Assembly (NCBI GenBank): GCA_016711435.1
Contig: JADJSY010000008.1
Coordinates: 1 to 64,000 of the forward strand
Origin: Lewinellaceae bacterium
GTDB taxonomy: Bacteria; Bacteroidota; Bacteroidia; Chitinophagales; Saprospiraceae
Direction of reading: 5' to 3'
Length of the DNA stretch: 64,000 nucleotides
In this document: piece after piece, positions 29,617 to 38,367 of the stretch
Layout: each line of letters opens with the position of its first letter
Position numbering within the stretch: position 1 is the first letter of the stretch
The notes under the pieces: model-generated
Databases searched by the model: none
What the model saw: only the letters and a program-made list of their open reading frames with translations
Told to the model about the DNA's origin: nothing
Translations under genes and position numbers: made by a program

Positions 29617-32208
29617 GTGGCAGCCAAACGAATCAAAGAAATACCCGAAAAAATCCCGGCGCCGGTTGTAGCGCCCAGGCCTACCACCATCGCATGGGCA
29701 GACGCCAGCGTGAGCGAGCGGTACGAAGACGTTTTCCAACTCATTCAGCCAGATGAAGTAACCAACGTGCGCTGGTACGACGGGGCTTATGAATTTGTCT
29801 GCAAAAACCATGTAACCCTGCGTGTGCAGGTGCTGACCGGCGGCATCATCCGCCTGCGCTATTCGCCTGACGGGGTGTTTGCTCCCGATTTTTCGTACGC
29901 CATTTCACCCGATTTTCTGCCAGGCAAGGTTGTTGTTACTTTAAATGAAAACAACAATGACTATGTGCTGGTGTCCGAATACCTGCAGGTGGTGGTATCC
30001 AAATCGGGATTACGGGTGCGTTTTTACGACCTCGACGACCGGGTGCTCTGCGAAGATGAAGGCGGTTATTCCGCCAAAAGAACCGTCATGCACGGATGGA
30101 GCGAGGTAAAAGTTGAAAAAAAATGCCACCGAAAAGAGGTGTTTATGGGCCTCGGCGACAAGGCTTGCGGCACCAACCTGGCGGGACGGCATTTCGAGAA
30201 CTGGTGTACCGACTCTTATGCATTCGGGCGGGATCACAATGCCATGTACCGCGCTATTCCGTTCTATTACGCACTGTATCAGGGTGTTGCGTATGGTATT
30301 TTATTAGACAACTCCTTTCGGTCGCATTTTGACTTTAACAGTACGGACAATGCCACCACCAGTTTTTCTGCCGACGGTGGCGAGATGAATTATTATTTCA
30401 TTTACGGGCCGGAACTCGACGAGGTTGCCCGCCGGTATGCACGGCTCACGGGCGTCCACGAGTTGCCGCCACTCTGGAGCCTGGGATATCACCAAAGCCG
30501 CTGGAGCTACTACCCGGACAGCAATGTCCGGGAAATTGCCGATCATTTCCGGGCAGAAGCCATTCCCTGCGACGCCCTTTACCTTGACATCGACTACATG
30601 GACGGCTATCGCTGTTTTACCTGGAATAAGACGCATTTTCCCGATCCCAAACGCCTGATCGATGATTTGCGCGAACAGGGATTTGAAACAGTCGTAATGA
30701 TCGATCCGGGCATCAAGGAAGACCCGGAATACGACGTCTATCGCAAGGGACTGGAACTGGGCATGTTTGTCCGCACTGCCGATGGCGATATTGCCAAAGG
30801 ACCCGTTTGGCCCGGCTTCTGCGCGTTCCCTGATTTCACCGACCCGAAAGCGCGGGAGTGGTGGGGACAACTGTACACCGACTTGTATGAACATCTCGGC
30901 ATCAGCGGATTCTGGAATGACATGAATGAACCGGCGGTTTTTCATGTTCACCATAAAACGTTGCCCGACAATGTGATGCACCACGGCGACGGACACCCCT
31001 GCAGCCACCGGAAAGCGCACAATATTTACGGCCATCAGATGAGCCGCGCTTCCTGGGACGGGCTGCGCCAACTGCGCCCGGAAAAACGACCCTTCCTGCT
31101 GACGCGCGCGTCCTTCAGCGGAGGGCAGCGCTACGCCGCCATCTGGACAGGCGACAATGTCTCCGACTGGGAACACCTGCAGATTGCCAATATCCAGTGC
31201 CAAAGGCTGGCTATTTCCGGCTTTTCATTTTGCGGAACCGACATCGGCGGATTTACCGGTTGTACGGATGGCGAGTTGTATGTCCGCTGGCTGCAACTGG
31301 CTGTTTTTCACCCCATGATGCGGACGCACAGCAAAGGCCAACACGCTACAGGCGATGCTTTGCTGACCCTGGAAGAAGAAGGATTGGCGCCGGAAGAGAC
31401 CGTTCACACACCCGACAGCCCGCCGCCGGAAACCCTGCTTCCACAACTTTCAGACCAGGAACCCTGGTCTTTCGGGGAAAAATGGACACCTTCGGCGAAA
31501 AAAGCCATCGAACTGCGCTATTGCCTGCTACCTTGCCTCTATACCGCTATGTGGCACCATACACTGGATGGAACGCCGGTACTGCGACACCTCGCTTTTG
31601 CAGATGCGAACGACCCCAAACTCTGGGAACAGGAGCGCGATTTTCTCTTCGGAGAACATTTGCTGGTGAGTCCGGTCATTCAACCGAAAGTGCAGCGCCA
31701 GGGCGTCTACCTGCCAAAAGGCAACTGGTATTATTTCTGGACGGGCCAGCCCTCATCCGGAGAGGTGTTTGTGAATACGATGCCCGACCAGATACCCTTT
31801 TTTATCCGGGAAGGGGCCGTACTGCCCGTGTATCCGGTGCGGCAGTGGGTGCAGGAAAAACCGGTGGATGAACTGACCTTGTATGTTTATTATAAGAATG
31901 GTCTGGAAACCAGCCACTTATACGAAGATGCGGGAGAAGGATACGATTACCAGGAAGGAAAGTTTAGTTTGAAAATATTTGAAACGGAAGGTAATAATGG
32001 CAGATTCACGCTGCGACAACGCAAAGAGGGAGACTTTGTACCTTCTTATGAAAAAGTAAAAGTATACTTAGTGGGGTTTCCAACATTTGTAAAACAATGT
32101 ACGGTGGACGGGGCTGAAATGCCCATCAAAGAAATTCGCCTGCGCGACCGTTCGCTGTACACGTTGAGCATTGCCCCCGGGTTTGAAAAAATAGCATGGC
32201 AAGGATAA
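29617..32208 (+). CDS. Alpha-glucosidase, glycoside hydrolase family 31
   Basis: An 863-residue enzyme that releases alpha-glucose from the non-reducing ends of alpha-glucans. N-terminal galactose-mutarotase-like domain (about 60-260), then a (beta/alpha)8 barrel with nucleophile Asp435 in GFWNDMNEP and acid/base Asp513 in WTGDNVSDW; CGTDIGGF follows. C-terminal beta domains; no signal peptide, so cytoplasmic. The frame opens with GTG 29617; ATG 29606 is in another frame, so a one-base error at the start is possible. The stop lies inside the start region of the kinase gene (13-bp overlap). Confidence 0.92.
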   Translation: MAAKRIKEIPEKIPAPVVAPRPTTIAWADASVSERYEDVFQLIQPDEVTNVRWYDGAYEFVCKNHVTLRVQVLTGGIIRLRYSPDGVFAPDFSYAISPDFLPGKVVVTLNENNNDYVLVSEYLQVVVSKSGLRVRFYDLDDRVLCEDEGGYSAKRTVMHGWSEVKVEKKCHRKEVFMGLGDKACGTNLAGRHFENWCTDSYAFGRDHNAMYRAIPFYYALYQGVAYGILLDNSFRSHFDFNSTDNATTSFSADGGEMNYYFIYGPELDEVARRYARLTGVHELPPLWSLGYHQSRWSYYPDSNVREIADHFRAEAIPCDALYLDIDYMDGYRCFTWNKTHFPDPKRLIDDLREQGFETVVMIDPGIKEDPEYDVYRKGLELGMFVRTADGDIAKGPVWPGFCAFPDFTDPKAREWWGQLYTDLYEHLGISGFWNDMNEPAVFHVHHKTLPDNVMHHGDGHPCSHRKAHNIYGHQMSRASWDGLRQLRPEKRPFLLTRASFSGGQRYAAIWTGDNVSDWEHLQIANIQCQRLAISGFSFCGTDIGGFTGCTDGELYVRWLQLAVFHPMMRTHSKGQHATGDALLTLEEEGLAPEETVHTPDSPPPETLLPQLSDQEPWSFGEKWTPSAKKAIELRYCLLPCLYTAMWHHTLDGTPVLRHLAFADANDPKLWEQERDFLFGEHLLVSPVIQPKVQRQGVYLPKGNWYYFWTGQPSSGEVFVNTMPDQIPFFIREGAVLPVYPVRQWVQEKPVDELTLYVYYKNGLETSHLYEDAGEGYDYQEGKFSLKIFETEGNNGRFTLRQRKEGDFVPSYEKVKVYLVGFPTFVKQCTVDGAEMPIKEIRLRDRSLYTLSIAPGFEKIAWQG

Positions 32209-33254
32209 ACTGGATTCGTATCAGTTACCACCTGCTTTTCTGGATCGTTTATTTGCTCCTGAATGGCCTGGTGGTTTGTGTAATGGAGGGGCGCAACATC
32301 AGCGCCTACCTGCTTCAGGCTACCTATCGGGAAGCATTTTCGCTTCCGGTGAAACTGGCGTTCACCTACTTCATTTTTTATTATATCATTCCGCTTTACC
32401 TCGACCGCAGTAAATTAGGCAAATTAGTGGGGATGTCCCTGCTTTCCTTTGCCATTGCGACTTTGCTGTACAGGCTGCTGCTTTGGGGCTATTTTACCTG
32501 GATACAACCCGTGCCCTTCGGGTTTTTCAGGGCACAGGGCATGATTCTTTCCGTATTCGACCTCTACATCACCATCACTTCGGCAGTTATCATCAAAATG
32601 ATCAAACTGCGGTATAAAAGCCAGGAGGTGGAGGAAACCCTCATCAAGGAAAAACTGCAAAGCGAACTCAGTTTTCTGCGGGCGCAAACCAATCCGCATT
32701 TCCTGTTCAATACGCTGAACAACCTGTTTGTGCTGGCCCGGAAAAAATCGGAAAAAACGGCGGACGCTATCATGATGCTTTCCAAAATCATGCGATTCGT
32801 GCTCTATGAATGCCGCGCCCCGCGCATCGCGGTAGCCGACGAAGCCAAGGTGATTCGCGACTATATCGAACTGGAAAAATTGCGTTACAACAAACGCCTG
32901 ACCGTTGATTACCAGGAGTCCATTGATAATCCGCACGCTTCCATTGCGCCGCTCTTGCTCATTCCTTTGGTGGAAAACAGCTTCAAACACGGCGCAGGCG
33001 CTACTACCGGCGATGTGTATATCAGCATCCAACTGACGCTGCAAAACAACCAACTGCATTTCAGCGTACACAACACCATCGAAGACGACCTGGATACCGG
33101 TCAAAACGGCTCGGGCGGTATCGGGCTGAAAAATGTACAACGACAGCTCGATTTGATTTATCCCCAGCATTCCGAGTTATCTGTCGGACGCGAAGACGGA
33201 CTGTTTAAAGCGGATTTGAGGGTAGATTTATTAGAAGTGAGAGGTGAGAAGTGA
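32196..33254 (+). CDS. LytS/YehU-type sensor histidine kinase
   Basis: A 352-residue membrane kinase with four hydrophobic segments (about 8-30, 48-67, 78-98, 110-135). The phospho-acceptor His is in FLRAQTNPHFLFNTLNNLF; the ATPase N box is PLVENSFKHG; the G box is SGGIGLKNVQRQLDLIY. The usual partner is a LytTR response regulator, but none follows. Overlaps the GH31 gene by 13 bp, so probably co-transcribed. The last six codons (EVRGEK) and stop TGA lie in the left arm of a 51-bp perfect palindrome. Confidence 0.9.
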   Translation: MARINWIRISYHLLFWIVYLLLNGLVVCVMEGRNISAYLLQATYREAFSLPVKLAFTYFIFYYIIPLYLDRSKLGKLVGMSLLSFAIATLLYRLLLWGYFTWIQPVPFGFFRAQGMILSVFDLYITITSAVIIKMIKLRYKSQEVEETLIKEKLQSELSFLRAQTNPHFLFNTLNNLFVLARKKSEKTADAIMMLSKIMRFVLYECRAPRIAVADEAKVIRDYIELEKLRYNKRLTVDYQESIDNPHASIAPLLLIPLVENSFKHGAGATTGDVYISIQLTLQNNQLHFSVHNTIEDDLDTGQNGSGGIGLKNVQRQLDLIYPQHSELSVGREDGLFKADLRVDLLEVRGEK

Positions 33255-33353
33255 GAGGTGAGAAACGTAGAGTACACCGCTCCGGGCTTAGAGATATTAA
33301 TGCGGAGCGGTGTACTCTACGTTTCTCACCTCTCACTTCTCACCTCTCACTTC
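33234..33353. repeat. 51-bp perfect inverted repeat at a convergent gene end (family A)
   Basis: The arms 33234-33284 and 33303-33353 are exact complements around an 18-nt loop. The outer 32 bp are GAAGTGAGAGGTGAGAAGTG-type units; the inner part has CGTAGAGTACACC (33266-33278), also found at 6620-6632. The kinase stop lies in the left arm; the NUDIX stop is 3 bp outside the right arm. Confidence 0.92.
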
Positions 33354-33356
33354 TTT

Positions 33357-33932
33357 CTATGGGAGTCCAAACTCCGCAAAATACCGCCACAAGGCCGCCG
33401 AATGCAGGGCCTGAAAAACCTCTCCGGCACGAAGAATTCGTAGCACCTCCAGGGCAGGCAGTACCCGAACGGTGATCTCCTCAGTTGATTCCAATTGTTG
33501 CAAATCCAGGCGTTCGACTCCTGTAGCCAGGAAAATATGACTTGTATTGGTATGGGTGGCCGGATTGGCGGAAGCCTGAATCCAGAGTTGCCACTCGCCG
33601 CCGCCGAATCCGGTTTCTTCCAGCAGTTCCCGCTGCGCATTTTCCAGCGGCGAAAACGCTTTCTCCGCCACGCCGGCAGCCAGTTCGTAGTGGACGGCGC
33701 CGATGCCGTGCCGGTACTGCCGGATCAGCACAAATTCACCTGCTTTTGTCACGGCTAAGGTCATCACCCAATCGGGGTACTCAAAAACGAAATAATCTTC
33801 GATGCGGGCGCCGTTGGGTAGCAAAACGGTATCTTCCCGAAGCGTCATATACGGCTGCCGGTCCAGCACATAGCGCCGGTCGAGCACCTGCCAGGGTTTG
33901 GGGTCGAGGGGAATATCGGATTCGTTTTTCAT
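33357..33932 (-). CDS. NUDIX hydrolase (ADP-ribose pyrophosphatase-like)
   Basis: A 191-residue protein. The Nudix box reads GVAEKAF...LENAQRELLEETGFGGG, with the REx2EExG core binding metal. The upstream strand RQYRHGIGAVHYELAAG is typical of the ADP-sugar pyrophosphatase branch (NudF-like). It probably hydrolyses ADP-ribose or a related nucleoside diphosphate sugar in the cytoplasm. Ends next to the 51-bp palindrome; starts 82 bp after the end of the OMP gene. Confidence 0.88.
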   Translation of the reverse strand: MKNESDIPLDPKPWQVLDRRYVLDRQPYMTLREDTVLLPNGARIEDYFVFEYPDWVMTLAVTKAGEFVLIRQYRHGIGAVHYELAAGVAEKAFSPLENAQRELLEETGFGGGEWQLWIQASANPATHTNTSHIFLATGVERLDLQQLESTEEITVRVLPALEVLRILRAGEVFQALHSAALWRYFAEFGLP

Positions 33933-33957
33933 AAGTAGTTATTAGACATAAAGAGAA

Positions 33958-33990
33958 GAGGCTACTCCACGATAAAAGTGAAGTAGCCTC
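33958..33990 (-). terminator. Stem-loop terminator of the outer-membrane protein gene
   Basis: GAGGCTACTCCAC (33958-33970) pairs with 33978-33990 with one mismatch around a 7-nt loop. On the minus strand it follows the stop at 34014 and precedes a pyrimidine-rich run (CTCTTCTCTTTATG). Confidence 0.65.
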
Positions 33991-34013
33991 TCCAAAATAG
34001 TACTGGTTACTAA

Positions 34014-34493
34014 CTATTTGAATGTGTAGCGGGCGCTCAAAGCGCCGAATCCGCCGCCAAAGCCATTTCCATAACCGTTCAAAAAGAAGACCGGCATCCA
34101 GTCTGCGGATAAATTGACCGGCGCATCAGCAAATTTATAGTCCAAACCGAGTACTCCTAAAAGACCGAAACTGGTGCTGCCATCATCATCCAGGAAAGCA
34201 TCATCATACGTCCACAGGAAAACAGAAGCGCCGCCGCCGAAATACCATTTCAAACCATCCACGCCGCTGATGGGTTTGTGGTGTTCGTAGGCGCCTCCGA
34301 CATTAACCCAGCGATACAAAGAGTAAGAACGGAAACCGGCAAATACTTCGATCGCACCGGGATCGCTGATGAAATGTTTGTAGGAGATGGAAGTTGGGTA
34401 ACCCAGGCGCAAACCAATGGCTGATTTGTAATCCTGTGAATTTGCGGCAAAAAATGCCACCATTAGAACCAGGGTGAAGAATAGTTTTTTCAT
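34014..34493 (-). CDS. Small outer-membrane beta-barrel-like protein
   Basis: A 159-residue protein with signal peptide MKKLFFTLVLMVAFFAANSQ. The mature part alternates strands (AIGLRLGYPTSISYKHFI, IEVFAGFRSYSLYRWVNVGGAYEHH, LKWYFGGGASVFLW, ALSARYTFK) and ends in an aromatic-rich strand with terminal YTFK, as in small OmpA/OmpW-like porin-type barrels of Bacteroidota. Function unknown. Confidence 0.75.
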   Translation of the reverse strand: MKKLFFTLVLMVAFFAANSQDYKSAIGLRLGYPTSISYKHFISDPGAIEVFAGFRSYSLYRWVNVGGAYEHHKPISGVDGLKWYFGGGASVFLWTYDDAFLDDDGSTSFGLLGVLGLDYKFADAPVNLSADWMPVFFLNGYGNGFGGGFGALSARYTFK

Positions 34494-34879
34494 AATGATT
34501 TCAGATAGTTAAAAATGATTTTTGTTCGGCCCAAAGGTAGAGGTTCAATTCAAATCACAAAACATTGCCTGTGACTAATTTTTTGAGTTGTTGTATCATC
34601 ATGTAGCTGGGTGATTTTTGTAAACACCTCGTTATCAAAATATTGAATATGTTATAGTACAGATTTTGTAATGAGCATGACACCTGTTCCAGACACTCAT
34701 AACGCATAACGCATAACTCATAACTACTTATGTTTGTCGTTCCAGACAAAAGCGCCAACTTTGCCCCCGCTTTATAAGTAGGTATGCAAAATTAATTAAA
34801 ACTAAATCTTCTGTAACTCATTGATTTACATTGCTTTTTGCCCTTTGCAATTTTGCCCTTTTACTTAACCAGATTCGAT
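34494..34879. repeat. Gap before coaD with repeat units of two families
   Basis: Family B units (CTCATAACGCATAACGCATAACTCATAAC) lie at about 34696-34726. At 34786-34830 is an inverted part of family E (AAAACTAAATCTTCTGTAAC, TCATTGATTTA). Then TTGCTTTTTGCCCTTTGC units at 34829-34860 match those after coaD. No gene was seen. Confidence 0.6.
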
Positions 34880-35347
34880 ATGAAAATTGCGGTATTTCCC
34901 GGTTCTTTTGATCCCATTACGGTCGGCCATGTAGACCTGGTGCGACGCGCCCTGCCTCTTTTCGACAGAATTATTGTGGCGGTTGGTATCAATTCCACCA
35001 AAAAGTACCTGTTCCCACTGGAGCAGCGCATGGAATGGTTGCGGCAGGTTTTTTCCAAATACCCGCAGGTCAGCGTCGACTCTTTTGAAAACCTCACTGC
35101 GCATTACTGCCAGCGCATCGGTGCGCGTTACCTGTTGCGGGGCTTGCGCAATGCCTCCGATTTCGATTATGAAAAAACCATATCACAACTCAATCATATT
35201 GTGGGCGATGGCATCGAAACGGTATTCCTGATTTCACAGCCGGAATTTTCCCACATCAGCAGCACCATCGTACGCGAAATCATTGTCGGCGGCGCCGATG
35301 CCACACCTTTTATTCCGGCAGAAGTTCATATTGGCACACTGCCTTAA
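34880..35347 (+). CDS. coaD: Phosphopantetheine adenylyltransferase
   Basis: A 155-residue enzyme joining 4'-phosphopantetheine and ATP to dephospho-CoA, the fourth step of CoA synthesis. ATG 34880 gives MKIAVFPGSFDPITVGHVDL with the nucleotidyltransferase TxGH motif; ISSTIVREIIVGG near the C-terminus is the second signature. Normal length. The stop TAA starts the repeat TTAAAAGGCAAAGAGCAAAAG. Confidence 0.95.
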   Translation: MKIAVFPGSFDPITVGHVDLVRRALPLFDRIIVAVGINSTKKYLFPLEQRMEWLRQVFSKYPQVSVDSFENLTAHYCQRIGARYLLRGLRNASDFDYEKTISQLNHIVGDGIETVFLISQPEFSHISSTIVREIIVGGADATPFIPAEVHIGTLP

Positions 35348-35440
35348 AAGGCAAAGAGCAAAAGGCAAGGGGCAATTTCAACCACTCTGTTTAATTTTGC
35401 CTTTTGCCTTTTTTTTGCTTTTTGCCCTTTGCCCTTTAAT
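35345..35440. repeat. Hairpin of AAAAGGCAAAGGGCAA units after coaD
   Basis: Left units (AAAGGCAAAGAGCAAAAGGC) pair with the right side (TTTTGCCTTTTGCC..., TTTGCCCTTTGCCC) around about 20 nt. It is followed by CAAACACCACACACTATACA, like units in the 20-kb hairpin. Confidence 0.7.
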
Positions 35441-35477
35441 ACCAAACACCACACACTATACACCACACACATAGAAA

Positions 35478-37109
35478 ATGACTGACGCAATATTTACGGT
35501 ACCACAACCGGTGAATGAACCGGTGCTGAATTTCGCTCCCGGATCGCCGGAAAAATTATCCCTGAAAAAAGCGCTTGCCGACGCCAAAGCCTCCCAACAA
35601 GACATCCCCATGTTTATCGGAGGCAAACACGTGTTTTCGGAAGAAAAAGTAGCTATGCGCCCGCCACATGAACGCAAACATATGCTGGGCCACTACTCCA
35701 AAGGCAATGCCTCGCATGTGAAATCAGCCATCGACGCGGCACTCGCAGCCAAACCGGCCTGGGAAGCCATGCCCTGGCAGGAACGCGCCGCTATTTTCCT
35801 GCGCGCCGCCGATTTGCTGACCGGGCCGTATCGCTCCAGGATGCTGGCAGCCACCATGCTCTGCCAAAGTAAAAACGCTTACCAGGCTGAAATAGACTGC
35901 ATCTGCGAATTGGCCGATTTCTGGCGGTACAACGTGCATTTCATGGAAAAAATTTACCAGCAGCAGCCGATCAGCAGCCGTACCATCTGGAACCGAACCG
36001 ACTGGCGGCCCCTGGAAGGTTTCATTTTTGCATTGACGCCGTTCAATTTTACCGCCATCGCCGGCAATTTACCCACAGCGCCTGCCATGTTGGGGAATGT
36101 AGCCGTCTGGAAACCCGCCGAATCCCAGATTTACTCGGCAGCGGTTATCATGGAAATCCTGGAAGCAGCCGGTTTACCCGCCGGCGTCATTAACTTAGTG
36201 TATGTGGACGGCCCGACGGTCGGCGATGTGGTTTTCCGCCACCCGTCCTTCGCCGGACTGCACTTTACCGGTAGCACAGGTGTGTTCCAGCGCATCTGGA
36301 AAACCATCGGCGACAATATTGCCAATTACCATACCTACCCGCGCATTGTGGGCGAAACAGGCGGCAAGGACTTTGTCATCGCGCACCCTTCCGCCGAAGC
36401 GGATGCCGTGGCCGTCGGACTGGTACGCGGCGCTTTTGAGTTTCAGGGCCAAAAATGTTCCGCCGCTTCCCGGGCCTACATCCCGCAAAGCATGTGGCCT
36501 GCCGTGAAAGCAAAAATGCTGGCAGACCTTGCCTCCATGACCATGGGTACCACCGAAGATTTCCGCAATTTTATCAATGCCGTCATCGATGAAAAGGCTT
36601 TTGATAAAATCACATCCTATATCGCCGATGCTAAAAAAGCGCCTGGCGTGCAGGTGATTGCAGGTGGAAATTACGACAAAACGGAGGGCTTCTTTATCGA
36701 ACCAACGGTCCTCGAAGTATCTGATCCTCAATATGTTACCATGTGCGAGGAAATCTTCGGGCCGGTGCTGACCATCTACGTTTACCCCGATGCTAAATAT
36801 GCGGAAACGCTGGATTTGCTCGACCAAACTTCGCCTTACGCCCTCACCGGCGCTGTTTTTGCGCGCGACCGGGCTGCCATCGAACTGGCTAACCTCAAAC
36901 TCCGCCACGCAGCCGGCAACTACTACATCAACGACAAACCGACCGGCGCCGTCGTTGGCCAGCAGCCTTTCGGCGGTGGCCGCGCTTCCGGCACCAACGA
37001 CAAAGCGGGGTCGATCCTGAATATGTACCGCTGGATTTCACCGCGTACGATGAAGGAGAATTTTGTGCCGCCAACGGACTACAGGTATCCGTTCCTAAAT
37101 GAGGAATGA
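35478..37109 (+). CDS. pruA: L-glutamate gamma-semialdehyde dehydrogenase (delta-1-pyrroline-5-carboxylate dehydrogenase)
   Basis: A 543-residue ALDH-superfamily enzyme oxidising glutamate semialdehyde to glutamate with NAD, the second step of proline catabolism. Catalytic Cys327 in FQGQKCSAASRAY; general base Glu293 in VGETGGKDFV; the Asn of the oxyanion hole in FALTPFNFTAIAGN. Length and N-terminal ~60-residue extension fit the Bacteroidota/eukaryote-like type. No proline dehydrogenase is adjacent. The end FLNEE and stop TGA lie within GAGGAATGAGGGATGAGG repeat units. Confidence 0.95.
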   Translation: MTDAIFTVPQPVNEPVLNFAPGSPEKLSLKKALADAKASQQDIPMFIGGKHVFSEEKVAMRPPHERKHMLGHYSKGNASHVKSAIDAALAAKPAWEAMPWQERAAIFLRAADLLTGPYRSRMLAATMLCQSKNAYQAEIDCICELADFWRYNVHFMEKIYQQQPISSRTIWNRTDWRPLEGFIFALTPFNFTAIAGNLPTAPAMLGNVAVWKPAESQIYSAAVIMEILEAAGLPAGVINLVYVDGPTVGDVVFRHPSFAGLHFTGSTGVFQRIWKTIGDNIANYHTYPRIVGETGGKDFVIAHPSAEADAVAVGLVRGAFEFQGQKCSAASRAYIPQSMWPAVKAKMLADLASMTMGTTEDFRNFINAVIDEKAFDKITSYIADAKKAPGVQVIAGGNYDKTEGFFIEPTVLEVSDPQYVTMCEEIFGPVLTIYVYPDAKYAETLDLLDQTSPYALTGAVFARDRAAIELANLKLRHAAGNYYINDKPTGAVVGQQPFGGGRASGTNDKAGSILNMYRWISPRTMKENFVPPTDYRYPFLNEE

Positions 37110-37234
37110 GGGATGAGGGATGAGGAATGCCAAGCGCGATGTCCGGCATTCCTGTTACTCACTCATTCCTCATTCGACTTCTTCTGTGTAATCACGCTCG
37201 GCATTCCTCATCCCTCATTCCTCATTCCTTTTTA
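37101..37234. repeat. Hairpin of GAGGAATGAGGGATGAGG units at a convergent gene end
   Basis: The left arm (about 37101-37140) pairs with the right arm (about 37195-37230) through GGATGAGGAATGCC.AGCG and flanking units, with a weaker inner hairpin between. The pruA stop (37107-37109) and yidD stop (37222-37224) lie in the two arms. Similar units recur at 58.20-58.27 kb. Confidence 0.8.
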
Positions 37235-37464
37235 GGTACCGGATCGTGCATCGGATGTTTGCTCCAGGGATGGCAGCGCAGGATGCGTTTGACGGCTAAG
37301 TAAGTGCCTTTCAGCACGCCCCATTCTTCGATGGCGCCGATGGCGTAATAAGAGCAGGTGGGTTGGTATCGGCATTTATTGGCTCCCAGCAAAGGGGAAA
37401 GCGTCAGCTGATACACGCGGATCAGCAAAATGAACGGAAACCGGATAATTTTAGACCACATCAC
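37222..37464 (-). CDS. yidD: Membrane protein insertion efficiency factor YidD
   Basis: An 80-residue protein with the conserved core PLLGANKCRYQPTCSYYAIGAIEEWG, ...LRCHPW, and a HDPVP tail. YidD helps the YidC insertase in inner-membrane protein insertion. It starts inside the end of the response regulator gene (4-bp overlap), so they are co-transcribed. Its stop codon is repeat-embedded. Confidence 0.92.
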   Translation of the reverse strand: MMWSKIIRFPFILLIRVYQLTLSPLLGANKCRYQPTCSYYAIGAIEEWGVLKGTYLAVKRILRCHPWSKHPMHDPVPKKE

Positions 37465-38144
37465 AAGGTAAATTTGTACCCTACGCCGCGCATAGAATGG
37501 AAAAAATGCGGATTTTTAGGGTCTTCTTCAAAGTATTTGCGGAAAGCCAGGATAAAATTATCGATGGTCCGCGTACTGGGAAACACATCATAACCCCACA
37601 CGGATTGCAGAATCTGGTTGCGGCTGACCACCTCGTTTTTTCGTTCAATCAGCAGTTTGAGCAGCATGGCCTCCTTTTTGGTGAGCATGATTTCGTCGCC
37701 CCGGAACGATACTGCCTCAAACGTATCGAAATTGACTTTGTTTTTGCCAAATTCAAACAAGCTCGGCGCTTCGCCTTTCACCCGCTGGCTGCGCCGGAGC
37801 AGGTTGCTTACCCGTAGCAGCAGTTCTTCCAGCACAAAGGGTTTGGTCAGGTAATCATCTGCACCTTTTTTGAGACCCATAATGCGGTCTTGCGACATGT
37901 CCTTGGCCGTCAGCAGCAAAATGGGAACTTCCGTATTGCTCAGCCGCACCTGCTCCGTAATGGCAAACCCATCCACATCCGGCAGCATCACATCGAGCAG
38001 CAGCAAATCGAAATGCTGGCCCTGCGTGTACTCCAGGGCTTTTTTGCCATTGCCGGTAGCCACCACTTCGTAACCTTCTATTTCAAGGTTCATTTTGACC
38101 GCGTCGCGGATATGTTCTTCGTCTTCGACGAGTAGGATTCTCAT
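37461..38144 (-). CDS. OmpR/PhoB-type response regulator
   Basis: A 227-residue regulator. Receiver domain (1-120): acidic pair EDE at the start (LLVEDEEHI), phospho-acceptor Asp in DLLLLDVMLPDVDGF, Lys in DDYLTKPFVLEELLLR. Winged-helix DNA-binding domain (about 130-227): TKKEAMLLKLLIERKNEVVSRNQIL, ending in SMRGVGYKFTL. No histidine kinase gene is adjacent; the kinase at 32.2 kb belongs to another type. Upstream lies a repeat-rich gap. Confidence 0.92.
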   Translation of the reverse strand: MRILLVEDEEHIRDAVKMNLEIEGYEVVATGNGKKALEYTQGQHFDLLLLDVMLPDVDGFAITEQVRLSNTEVPILLLTAKDMSQDRIMGLKKGADDYLTKPFVLEELLLRVSNLLRRSQRVKGEAPSLFEFGKNKVNFDTFEAVSFRGDEIMLTKKEAMLLKLLIERKNEVVSRNQILQSVWGYDVFPSTRTIDNFILAFRKYFEEDPKNPHFFHSMRGVGYKFTL

Positions 38145-38367
38145 GATTTAGAGGTGAGAAGTGAGAGGTGAGAAGTGAGAAAATGGAACACGGATTAGAA
38201 AGATGAGACACGGATTTTTTACCACATATTTTCATTTTTAAACACATAGGCACATAGAAAACATAGTTTAGGTACTCTACGGCTATGTGCTCTATGTCCT
38301 ATGTGTTTAAAAATAAAAATATATGTAAATCCGTGTCTCATCCTCATAATCTGTGTTCAATTAATAT
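38145..38367. repeat. Repeat-filled gap: family A units and a long hairpin
   Basis: GAGGTGAGAAGTGAGAGGTG units (38151-38180) are unpaired here. Then arms of about 75-90 nt (38187-38276 with 38283-38359) pair, including GATGAGACACGGATTT with AAATCCGTGTCTCATC and TTTTTAAACACATAGGCACA with its partner. GGATGAGACACGGAT recurs at 44.04 kb. No gene. Confidence 0.8.

Noticed and set aside
33251..33475. Small frame after the kinase gene
   Set aside because: Begins in the palindrome and overlaps the NUDIX gene antisense.
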